From Calothrix sp. NIES-2098 (lineage in GTDB: Bacteria; Cyanobacteriota; Cyanobacteriia; Cyanobacteriales; Nostocaceae), in the NCBI GenBank assembly GCA_002368175.1, contig AP018172.1, positions 8,435,001-8,499,000 of the forward strand: 64,000 nucleotides of DNA, written 5' to 3'. Below the pieces are notes generated by a model, which did not search any database, was not told the DNA's origin, and worked only from the letters and a program-made list of their open reading frames with translations. A program made the position numbers and the translations under genes. Positions 54,901 to 61,364 of this stretch are shown here, one piece after another; position 1 is the first letter of the stretch, and the number at the start of each line of letters is the position of its first letter.

Positions 54901-55637
54901 TGCATGGGCATTCAGGAATGGTGACAGGAGTCGCCTTTAGCCCCGATGGTCTGCTTTTAGCAAGTAGCTGTTACGATAGCCAGATTAGACTGTGGGATAC
55001 TGTCACAGGACAACTTCTTGATACTTTTCCAGTACACCTGGGAATGTCAATTGCTTTTAGTCCCGATAGCAAGAAGTTAGCAGCAGGTAGTTTTGACCAA
55101 ACCGTGAGAATTTGGGATTTAGAAACTCGGCAATGTTATCAAACTCTCACAGGTAATCATAATTGGGTTTGGAGCATCGCTTTTAGTCCAGATAATCGCA
55201 CTTTCGCCACAGGTAGTAGTTTTGAGGGCATTACGCGACTGTGGGATATAGAAACAGGCGAATGTCTTCATGTTCTCCCCGGACATCAAGATTTAGTTTG
55301 GGCGATCGCTTTCAGTCCCGATGGTAGGATGTTGGCTAGTTGCAGTAGTGACGGCACGATCAAACTCTGGGATATAGCCAGTGGCGATTGTCTTGCCACT
55401 TTGGCAGGACACGATATCTGGGTAATGTGTCTTGCCTTTAGTCCTGATGGTACAACCTTGATTGCTGGTGATGCTTATGCAGCTATTAAATTCTGGGATG
55501 TACAGACCCAACAGTGTGTCAACACCCTCAAGGCAGAACAAATTTATCAGGAAATGAATATTTACAGAATTACAGGTTTGACAGCAGCCCAAAAGTCGAA
55601 TTTGTTAAGTCTGGGAGCAGTGGAAGTATGGGAGTGA
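51972..55637 (+). CDS. STAND NTPase with NB-ARC-like domain and 14 WD40 repeats
   Basis: 1221 residues. N-terminal about 88 residues look like the helix-turn-helix-type domain found at the head of cyanobacterial NB-ARC/WD40 proteins (SYRTQLAPFTVSKVLARAEG, about 45-64). A low-complexity insertion follows (about 89-128, separate entry). The NTPase domain begins near VSIFFGRADEVSKLEYW (136-152), with Walker A ILGMGGIGKTSLG (163-175), Walker B RCLLILDNAES (about 240) and a STAND-type helical extension to about 600. Fourteen WD40 repeats (about 605-1190, each ending (K/R)(L/F)WD) would make two seven-bladed propellers. The build is like Apaf-1: sensing by the propellers, NTP-driven oligomerisation. 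The output, if any, is not obvious. Defence or cell-death roles are known for the superfamily, unproven here. Confidence 0.9.
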   Translation: MESHKQRRRRGIILSLLGFQKLQEARHQAEIKENDGARFTLEELSYRTQLAPFTVSKVLARAEGVDKQTLEYFFRAFGLELTPSDYQRVGGTEEQRSRGTEEAEEVGEVISSPSAYSGLKTHNSALKVDWGEAVDVSIFFGRADEVSKLEYWILNDRCRLVAILGMGGIGKTSLGVKLAQQIQEQFEFVVWRSLRNSPSLEELLVNLLQFFACGQPVNVSEKGDLVSQFIMHLRSHRCLLILDNAESIFASGDQSGRYQSGYENYGQLFKQLGETTHQSCVLLTSREKPQEVAALEGENLPIRSLQLTGLSAIAALKLVRTKSFFCGSDTDWQNLIQHYTGNPLALKIIATTIQELFDGNIAEFFAHGSTVFGSIYDLINQQFHRLSSLEKELMFWLAINREPVNLAELRADLVLPIASMKLLEALESLNRRSLIEKKSVPQNPVRFILQPVVMEYVTDQLIQEVCAEILGETSPHSLLYSHALIKATSKDYIRVAQTKLILQPIIDLLLQNLRTKQAIESRLQEILRSQQQKSLQQNIDKLPPELEPTYTGGNILNLLCHLETDLTGYDFSYLTIWQAYLQDTPLKKVNFSYTDLSNSVFAKTLSTLVCTTFSPDGNTLATGHFDGYFRLWDANSGQQLITYQGHIGFIWSVAFSPDGSTLATAGEDAKIKLWDVLTGQCIKTIQGHKGGVLCVKFIDEGKTLISSSADLSIKFWDFSSGECTRTLLEHSNRVWSVTLSPKDDILASGSEDMSIKLWDLATGDCIQTLHGHNDWIKSLAFSATGVLASGSLDKTIRLWDVERGVCIGVLEGHLNGILAIAFVDDSNILASCSIDCTIRLWDISTQQCLKTLQGHNNSVNAIAANPQGTQLASGADDFSLRLWDVASGECFRVIKGRSNWIKAIAYHPILPDLIATGSEDRTVRLWTSDGKCRIFYGHTDLIFSVDFSPDGRTIASSSADRTIRLWDVATCQCTKILHGHSGMVTGVAFSPDGLLLASSCYDSQIRLWDTVTGQLLDTFPVHLGMSIAFSPDSKKLAAGSFDQTVRIWDLETRQCYQTLTGNHNWVWSIAFSPDNRTFATGSSFEGITRLWDIETGECLHVLPGHQDLVWAIAFSPDGRMLASCSSDGTIKLWDIASGDCLATLAGHDIWVMCLAFSPDGTTLIAGDAYAAIKFWDVQTQQCVNTLKAEQIYQEMNIYRITGLTAAQKSNLLSLGAVEVWE
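52236..52355 (+). repeat. In-frame insertion of intergenic-type repeat in the STAND gene
   Basis: A purine-rich GAGGAGCAGAGGAGCAGAGG run (52250-52269) is followed by TCCTCCCC and a stretch of the kind CTCAAAACTCATAACTCAGC. Both are typical of intergenic filler in Nostocales. They are read in frame as an acidic, low-complexity linker (EEQRSRGTEEAEEVGE...) between the N-terminal domain and the NTPase. Confidence 0.7.
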
Positions 55638-55653
55638 GGGAGTGTGGGGAGAA

Positions 55654-55681
55654 ATGACCAATGACCAATGACAGATGCCCA
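55654..55681 (+). repeat. Short tandem heptamer (ATGACCA/ATGCCCA type, four units)
   Basis: ATGACCA, ATGACCA, ATGACAG, ATGCCCA in succession, just after the STAND gene. Confidence 0.8.
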
Positions 55682-55791
55682 AACTAAGAACCATTACACT
55701 TCATTGCAAAATACAAAGCTGGGCAAAACAACATGATAGGTTTTGGTCATGTGAACAAAAACTGCACAAGACTAATTAAAGGAGAATACCA

Positions 55792-56004
55792 GTGGCAATG
55801 GAATCAAATCTCTTAACGGGCACAAGTGTAGTAAATAATGAAGATTTCAGCGAGTATGTGGCCCATTTACAACTACACATGACTTTACAAGCTCGCAATC
55901 TGGTTCCACCCCTGAAACAAAACTTAGAAGATAGCCGAGAGCAATTACTCCATCAAACCCAAGCCTACTTTGAAAAATTAGCATCTCGGCAAGGGTTAGT
56001 GTAG
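55792..56004 (+). CDS. Small conserved-looking helical protein
   Basis: 70 residues. Start chosen at the GTG (55792), 7 bases after GGAG; an ATG two codons later is possible. The middle is a helix-rich stretch (EYVAHLQLHMTLQARNLVPP, about 21-40, then LKQNLEDSREQLLHQTQAYF). No signal peptide or membrane segment. I do not recognise the family. An ACATGA-N10-TCATGT inverted repeat lies about 45 bases upstream and may be an operator. A terminator-like hairpin follows. Confidence 0.6.
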   Translation: MAMESNLLTGTSVVNNEDFSEYVAHLQLHMTLQARNLVPPLKQNLEDSREQLLHQTQAYFEKLASRQGLV

Positions 56005-56040
56005 ATTACACAATATTTTTATTAAATTCACATAAAATAG

Positions 56041-56089
56041 AAGCAGATATGGTTGATTAATGCTACCAGTGTTATCATCAAATCTGCTT
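56041..56089 (+). terminator. Terminator-like hairpin after the 70-residue gene
   Basis: Stem AAGCAGAT (56041-56048) with ATCTGCTT (56082-56089) and a loop of 33 bases containing a weaker inner pair (TTGAT/ATCAA), followed by TTTTTTATT. The long loop is unusual; it may be a small RNA or just a weak terminator. Confidence 0.6.
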
Positions 56090-56229
56090 TTTTTATTTAT
56101 TTGCAGTATTTAGTTATCAAGATCACTCTTTTGGATCGCTACCAAGTGGCGGAAAGCCGCTAATATTATTATTGCAGCACTTACTCAGCAAGAGCAGTTA
56201 ATTAAGGCTTAATAGCGGCTCGAATTAAA

Positions 56230-57468
56230 ATGACTTCATTACTTCCTCGAAATCTCAGCGTTATCATCCGACCTGTCCAATATCGGGATCTGGACGGTAT
56301 TGAACGCCTAAATCAAGAGTCATTCGCGGCCCAAACTCCCAAAGGAGCAGATTTTGCCACACGCCAGATGCAATGGCTGCGACGCTGGTATGGCTTTTTA
56401 AAATTTTTGAGTTGGTTTCCTAACCCGTTACAATACCTGTTCTGTTCCTATGTAGCAGAGCAAGGGCGGATGCTTCTAGGAATGATTCAAGTCTCACCTT
56501 TTAACCGCACGCGCAGTACTTGGCGGGTCGATCGCGCGATCCTAGACAGTGCTACTGATAAACAAGTAACTGGTTCCCAACTTTTACGCCATTGCTTTGA
56601 GTCGATTGTCGAAGCACGTACTTGGATACTAGAAGTAAATGTCAACGATTTAGAGGCGCTAGCACTATATCGGCAAAATGGATTTCAGCGTCTGGCAGAG
56701 ATGACCTACTGGGAAATCGAACCCGAATTGTTGACTGAATTAGCGCAAGCAGAGCCAGACTTGCCTAACCTCCTGCCTATAAGTAATGCTGATGCCCAGT
56801 TGTTATATCAACTAGATACCGCATCCATGCCGCCTTTGGTGCGTCAAGTGTTCGATCGCAACACCAGAGACTTCAAAACTAGTTTGTTTGGGGCCTTAAG
56901 CGATGCTGTCAAACAGTGGGTCACGAAAACAGAAGTAGTAAGTGGCTATGTGTTTGAACCCCAACGCAAAGCAGCTATTGGGCATTTTCAGGTACAACTA
57001 GATCGTAAAGGTAATAGCCCCCACGTAGCAACGCTGACAGTTCACCCCGCCTATACGTGGCTTTATCCAGAGTTGCTCTCGCAACTAGCGCGCATTGTCC
57101 AAGATTTTCCCCAGCAAGGTTTGCAACTAGCTTCCTCCGATTATCAGCCAGAGCGAGAAGAGTATTTAGAACGAATTGGAGCTAAACGCATAGAACATAC
57201 TCTCATCATGTCTCGCTCAGTTTGGCACAAGCTACGGGAGTCTAAATTTGTCTCCTTAGAGGGAATTCAGTGGCCAGAAGTTTTGCAAGGGCTGCAACCG
57301 GCGCGTAAACCCATACCAGGGGGTATGTCATGGACACAACAAGTTCAAAAGCGATCGCAAGATAGATCGATACCCACGAAATCAGAACCTGCGGCTTTTG
57401 GCAGTAAACCTTCTAGTTTAGAAGCATCTTGTCAGCCTGAGTCAGCGGATGCGCAGCCAGAGAAATAG
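56230..57468 (+). CDS. GNAT-type N-acetyltransferase family protein
   Basis: 412 residues. The N-terminal half (about 10-170) is a GNAT domain: IIRPVQYRDLDGIERLNQES (about 11-30) opens it, and AILDSATDKQVTGSQLLRHCFE then ILEVNVNDLEALALYRQNGFQRL is the motif A/B region. The central part (about 175-360) is a second domain, perhaps a second divergent acetyltransferase fold, with the conserved-looking ATLTVHPAYTWLYPELLSQL. The last about 60 residues are Ser/Pro-rich and low complexity. Substrate unknown. It is 28 bases upstream of ruvX and probably co-transcribed with it. Confidence 0.8.
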   Translation: MTSLLPRNLSVIIRPVQYRDLDGIERLNQESFAAQTPKGADFATRQMQWLRRWYGFLKFLSWFPNPLQYLFCSYVAEQGRMLLGMIQVSPFNRTRSTWRVDRAILDSATDKQVTGSQLLRHCFESIVEARTWILEVNVNDLEALALYRQNGFQRLAEMTYWEIEPELLTELAQAEPDLPNLLPISNADAQLLYQLDTASMPPLVRQVFDRNTRDFKTSLFGALSDAVKQWVTKTEVVSGYVFEPQRKAAIGHFQVQLDRKGNSPHVATLTVHPAYTWLYPELLSQLARIVQDFPQQGLQLASSDYQPEREEYLERIGAKRIEHTLIMSRSVWHKLRESKFVSLEGIQWPEVLQGLQPARKPIPGGMSWTQQVQKRSQDRSIPTKSEPAAFGSKPSSLEASCQPESADAQPEK

Positions 57469-57496
57469 TGTGACAGTCTAGGAGCGATCAAAGCCA

Positions 57497-57946
57497 TTGA
57501 TTTCAGCATTAGGATTAGATTTAGGAAGCAAGCGTATTGGCGTAGCAGGTTGTGATGGTACGGGCTTAATAGCTACAGGTATCACTACGATTGAGCGCAC
57601 ATCCTTTGCGCAAGATGTCGAGCAACTCAGACAAATAGTTCATGATCGCCAAGTACAAGTGCTAGTCATTGGCTTACCTTATTCAATGGATGGCTCTTTA
57701 GGATTTCAAGCACGTCACGTGCAAAAGTTAGCTACCAGGCTTTCTAAAGCTTTAAATCTGCCAATGGAATACGTGGATGAGCGATTAACTTCCTTTCAAG
57801 CAGAGCAACTGTTAAAAGCGGAGAATCGCTCGCCATCACGCCACAAATCTTTGATCGATCGCAAAGCAGCTGCACTAATTTTGCAACAATGGCTAGATGC
57901 TCGACGAGCGAAATCTCAGAGTTCAGCAATAGCTATTGAGTATTGA
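57497..57946 (+). CDS. ruvX: Holliday junction resolvase-like protein (YqgF/RuvX)
   Basis: 149 residues. The RNase H-like fold has ISALGLDLGSKRIGVAGCDG (2-21) with the first catalytic Asp, VLVIGLPYSMDGSLGFQA (about 55-72), and VDERLTSFQAEQLL (about 94-107), with the last acidic residues in SLIDRKAAALILQQWLD. It may process pre-16S rRNA or junctions. It begins at a TTG (57497) with GGAG 12 bases upstream; no ATG fits the domain start. It is downstream of the GNAT gene, 28 bases apart. Confidence 0.92.
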   Translation: MISALGLDLGSKRIGVAGCDGTGLIATGITTIERTSFAQDVEQLRQIVHDRQVQVLVIGLPYSMDGSLGFQARHVQKLATRLSKALNLPMEYVDERLTSFQAEQLLKAENRSPSRHKSLIDRKAAALILQQWLDARRAKSQSSAIAIEY

Positions 57947-58090
57947 TACCTTTTAACATGATATTCTGAAAACTGTTACCTGGTATTTGTATATATGTAT
58001 CAAGCTATTTATTAGGCATTATGTCCTTAAATAGTTGTGCAATTTTCAAATTCCAAATTTACTGGTATTTATAAGTTCCATACCTCGGCT

Positions 58091-58663
58091 ATGTTTTCTT
58101 CTCAATTTCCCGACGATAATGATAACGCTCAAGCTGGCTCCATCAGTTTGACAGACGACAAAGGGCGCACCCTCGATTGTTATATTGAGCATTCTCTCTC
58201 AGTTGATGGGCAAGAATATGTTTTACTTCTACCTGTTGATTCACCTGTAGAAATTTTTGCTTGGCAAGGTGAAGACGAAGAAGAAGAGGCTGTTCTGGTA
58301 GAAGATGATTTCACCATTGAAAAAATTTTTCCCACTGCCCAAGCTGTTTTATCGGAGCAGAATTTAATATTAAAGAATACTGCCTATGCTCTAACAGTTG
58401 CGGGTGAGTTACCTCCTGTAGAAGAGTCTGAACTCTTCACCTTAGAAATCGAAGATGATGAGGCAGATTTAGAGCCAGAGCAATTACAGCTACTAGCTAG
58501 TTTCTACGATGAAGAGCAAGAATATGCAATTTACACACCTCTAGATCCACTGTTGTTTTTTGCTCGTATCTCAAAAACAGGTCAGCCTGAATTACTTTCT
58601 CCTGAAGAGTTCCGCAAGGTACAACCATTGTTAGAAGAACATCTTTTTAATGAGGTTGAATAA
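58091..58663 (+). CDS. DUF3727 domain protein
   Basis: 190 residues from the ATG at 58091 (an upstream GTG at 58037 would add 18 non-conserved residues). It starts MFSSQFPDDNDNAQ and contains a DUF1292-like barrel (GSISLTDDKGRTLDCYIEHS, then YVLLLPVDSPVEIFAW) and a second, related half in DUF3727 (ESELFTLEIEDD... EEQEYAIYTPLDPLLFFARI). Very acidic. Known in cyanobacteria and plastids; the function is unknown to me. It stands about 90 bases after ruvX and may be in the same transcript. Confidence 0.82.
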   Translation: MFSSQFPDDNDNAQAGSISLTDDKGRTLDCYIEHSLSVDGQEYVLLLPVDSPVEIFAWQGEDEEEEAVLVEDDFTIEKIFPTAQAVLSEQNLILKNTAYALTVAGELPPVEESELFTLEIEDDEADLEPEQLQLLASFYDEEQEYAIYTPLDPLLFFARISKTGQPELLSPEEFRKVQPLLEEHLFNEVE

Positions 58664-59228
58664 TATTAAAAATTCAAAATTAAAATATTACATTTCTTAA
58701 TTTTGAATTTGATTGTTTAATTCACTCACAAAAGAGTTATCTCTTTTGTTAAGAGTCAAACATTTCGCCTGACGCTCGTTTTATAAAATTTTGTCTCTTG
58801 TCTATTGCTGTTAGGGTAGCTATCAAACAGCAATTTACCCATTGTTTTTTATTCACAACCTGGTTTGTAATTTTGGGTTACAAAATTCCCTATTTTCAGG
58901 TTTATCTAGAAAAAAGTTAAGTGTTTCCATAGGACTTTTATCTGATTTTTAAAATCTACTTATAGGAGGTAGTAGATAGCATGAGTTTAAAGCTTCAAGC
59001 ATCTAGCATTGCGCACTACCTAGCCTATAATTAAGCTTCAAAATTAGGTAATTTTTTCAAAAATAAACTGGATGGCTATATTTTGTAGAAAATACTTTTA
59101 GCACAAATATGCTCTGTCGTATTCAAAAAAATACTAAATATTTGTTGTCAAAATTAACAAAGTACAGCAATATTAATTATTCTTAAGTAAAGTGCCACAT
59201 AAAATTGGGCTAATCTTGACTCTTGAAT
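58664..59228. other. Intergenic region upstream of yqeG, with two hairpins
   Basis: 565 bases, AT-rich. Two structures stand out. One is a perfect nine-base hairpin at 58728-58749 (ACAAAAGAG / CTCTTTTGT, loop TTAT). The other, at 58961-59029, is a 13-bp stem with a two-base bulge (TATAGGAGGTAGT / ACTACCT-AG-CCTATA) that encloses a strong AGGAGG Shine-Dalgarno and the ATG of a 17-codon ORF (58981-59034). No other coding ORF is seen. Confidence 0.55.
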
Positions 59229-59768
59229 ATGACCTGGAATAACCTCTTGCAGCCAGACTTGATTTTAGAAGGTTCAATCTTAAACCTGACACCAGATATT
59301 ATCCGGCAATATGGATTGAAGGGATTGGTGTTGGATGTAGATGAAACTCTAGTACCGATAAGAGTAGGGGCAGCTTCATCAGAATTACGAGAGTGGGTAG
59401 AACAAATCCGCAGCTCTACTGTTCTTTGGTTAGTGAGCAATAACCTGAGCGAAATGCGGATTGGTGGAATTGCTCGGTCTCTTAACCTACCTTATTACTT
59501 GGGTGCTGCCAAACCTTCACGACGCAAAATTAGAGCAGCACTGAGGGCGATGAACTTACCAGTTCATCAAGTGGGGATGGTAGGCGATCGCTTGTTTACT
59601 GATGTCTTAGCAGGTAATCGCTTGGGAATGTTTACCATCTTGGTTGAACCCATGATTCACCCAGATGTAGCTCTGCGCTCTCACCCTATCAGAAACTTTG
59701 AAGTTTGGGTATCAGAAGCCTTAGGAGCTTCGATCGCTCCCAAGTATACAAAAATTCACAAAGATTGA
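59229..59768 (+). CDS. YqeG family HAD-type phosphatase
   Basis: 179 residues from the ATG at 59229 (an in-frame TTG 6 bases upstream is less likely). HAD IIIA phosphatase: nucleophile motif VLDVDETLVP (about 35-44), Thr/Ser motif VSNN (about 72), Lys in GAAKPSRRKI (about 94-103), and GDRLFTDVLAGNRLG (about 120-134) with the acidic metal ligands. In plants and bacteria related proteins dephosphorylate phosphatidylglycerophosphate or unknown substrates. Substrate here is inferred only by family. A strong terminator lies about 140 bases downstream. Confidence 0.88.
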   Translation: MTWNNLLQPDLILEGSILNLTPDIIRQYGLKGLVLDVDETLVPIRVGAASSELREWVEQIRSSTVLWLVSNNLSEMRIGGIARSLNLPYYLGAAKPSRRKIRAALRAMNLPVHQVGMVGDRLFTDVLAGNRLGMFTILVEPMIHPDVALRSHPIRNFEVWVSEALGASIAPKYTKIHKD

Positions 59769-59904
59769 TAATAAGTCAGGAAAGTAAATCTAAAAAAATA
59801 ATTAAGGAATCTTTCGCAATCAAAAATATCTGGGATTATAAGTATTAATAAGATGGGGTCAGCCAAAAAAGACCCTAGCCCATAACAAATACATATAAAA
59901 CTGT

Positions 59905-59942
59905 AAAGCGTCAGCCTTCACTTATAGAAGACCTGGCGCTTT
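59905..59942 (+). terminator. Rho-independent terminator after yqeG
   Basis: Stem AAAGCGTCAG (59905-59914) with CTGGCGCTTT (59933-59942), one G-T pair, followed by AAAATTTTTTTAG. Confidence 0.8.
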
Positions 59943-59995
59943 AAAATTTTTTTAGTCCTTTGTCATTTGTCCTTTGTTGGGTGATTTAGCCACTA

Positions 59996-60037
59996 ATGAC
60001 CAATGACTCATGCCCAATGCCCAATGCCCAATGCCCA
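59996..60037 (+). repeat. Heptamer tandem repeat fused in frame to proB
   Basis: Six seven-base units (ATGACCA, ATGACTC, then four ATGCCCA) end exactly where the likely proB ATG begins at 60038. Because six units are 42 bases, they can be read in frame as an N-terminal extension of 14 residues. Confidence 0.88.
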
Positions 60038-61147
60038 ATGCCTCAAACAATCGTCGTCAAAATCGGCACTTCTAGCCTGACTCAACCAGAAACCGGACAA
60101 TTAGCACTTTCTACCATTGCTACGTTGGCAGAAACACTTTCTGATTTAAAACGCCAAGGTCATCGAGTGATTTTGGTGTCCTCTGGCGCTGTGGGAGTGG
60201 GTTGTGCGCGCTTGGGCTTAACCGAACGTCCCAAAGCGATCGCTCTCAAACAAGCAGTAGCAGCTGTCGGACAAGGGCGATTAATGCGGGTTTACGATGA
60301 TTTATTTACCACTTTGCAACAGCCGATCGCCCAAGTTTTGTTAACTCGTAGCGACTTGGTACAGCGCAGCCGCTATCTCAACATCTACAACACCTTTCGG
60401 GAATTGCTGGGATTAGGAGTGATTCCGGTAGTTAATGAAAACGATACGGTAGCGGTGGATGAGCTAAAATTTGGCGATAATGACACGCTTTCTGCATTAG
60501 TTGCGAGTCTAGTAGAAGCAGATTGGCTATTTTTGCTCACTGATGTCGATCGATTGTACTCAGCCGATCCCCGTTCCGTTCCCGATGCGCAACCGATCGC
60601 ACTAGTAAGTAGCATTAAAGAATTAGCCGAATTACAGATCCAAACAGGCTCCCAAGGTTCCCAATGGGGTACAGGCGGGATGGTGACGAAAATTTCGGCG
60701 GCGAGAATTGCGATCGCGGCTGGCGTGCGGACGGTAATTACTCAAGGGCGATTTCCCCGCAATATAGAGAAAATCATCGCTGGAGAACCTCTAGGTACGC
60801 ACTTTGAACCGCAACCCGAACCCACCTCAGCCCGTAAACGCTGGATAGCTTACGGCCTCATACCTGCTGGAAAATTATATTTAGATGCAGGTGCGATCGC
60901 GGCCATTTCTCAAGCTGGAAAATCCTTGTTAGCGGCTGGTATTAAAGCAGTAGAAGGAGAATTTGACACTCAAGAAGCCGTGCAATTGTGTGACAGCAAT
61001 GGTAACGAAATTGCTAGAGGATTAGTAAACTACAACAGCGAAGAACTGCAAAAAATTCGCGGCTATCATTCACGAGAAATTCCCCAAATTTTAGGCTATG
61101 CAGGTGCAGAAACTGTAGTTCACCGAGATAATTTAGTTTTGACTTAA
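60038..61147 (+). CDS. proB: Glutamate 5-kinase
   Basis: 369 residues from the ATG at 60038 (MPQTIVVKIGTSSLTQ). An ORF start at 59996 is only an in-frame heptamer repeat. Phosphorylates glutamate as the first step of proline synthesis. The amino acid kinase domain has VVKIGTSSLT (6-15), VSSGAVGVGCARLG (about 45-58), VNENDTVAV (about 134-142) and GTGGMVTKISAARIA (about 209-223). The C-terminal PUA domain is about 270-355 (KLYLDAGAIAAI and YNSEELQKIRGYHSREI). Length standard. Confidence 0.96.
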   Translation: MPQTIVVKIGTSSLTQPETGQLALSTIATLAETLSDLKRQGHRVILVSSGAVGVGCARLGLTERPKAIALKQAVAAVGQGRLMRVYDDLFTTLQQPIAQVLLTRSDLVQRSRYLNIYNTFRELLGLGVIPVVNENDTVAVDELKFGDNDTLSALVASLVEADWLFLLTDVDRLYSADPRSVPDAQPIALVSSIKELAELQIQTGSQGSQWGTGGMVTKISAARIAIAAGVRTVITQGRFPRNIEKIIAGEPLGTHFEPQPEPTSARKRWIAYGLIPAGKLYLDAGAIAAISQAGKSLLAAGIKAVEGEFDTQEAVQLCDSNGNEIARGLVNYNSEELQKIRGYHSREIPQILGYAGAETVVHRDNLVLT

Positions 61148-61364
61148 ATTACAGATGCACCTGTAAAAGTTGATGTTTTAGATATCGAAAATAGCTTGGC
61201 TGATTTCGATAATAAGAACTGTAGACATTACGCTTTTTTAGTACATGAATAAATTGCAGAAAATTCTTTAGTATCCTGCATTTGATTGATTTTACCCACA
61301 ATTTTTTCTCAACTGATATATAGAAGATACATCAGTATTTGACAATTTCAAATTCAAATTGTTA

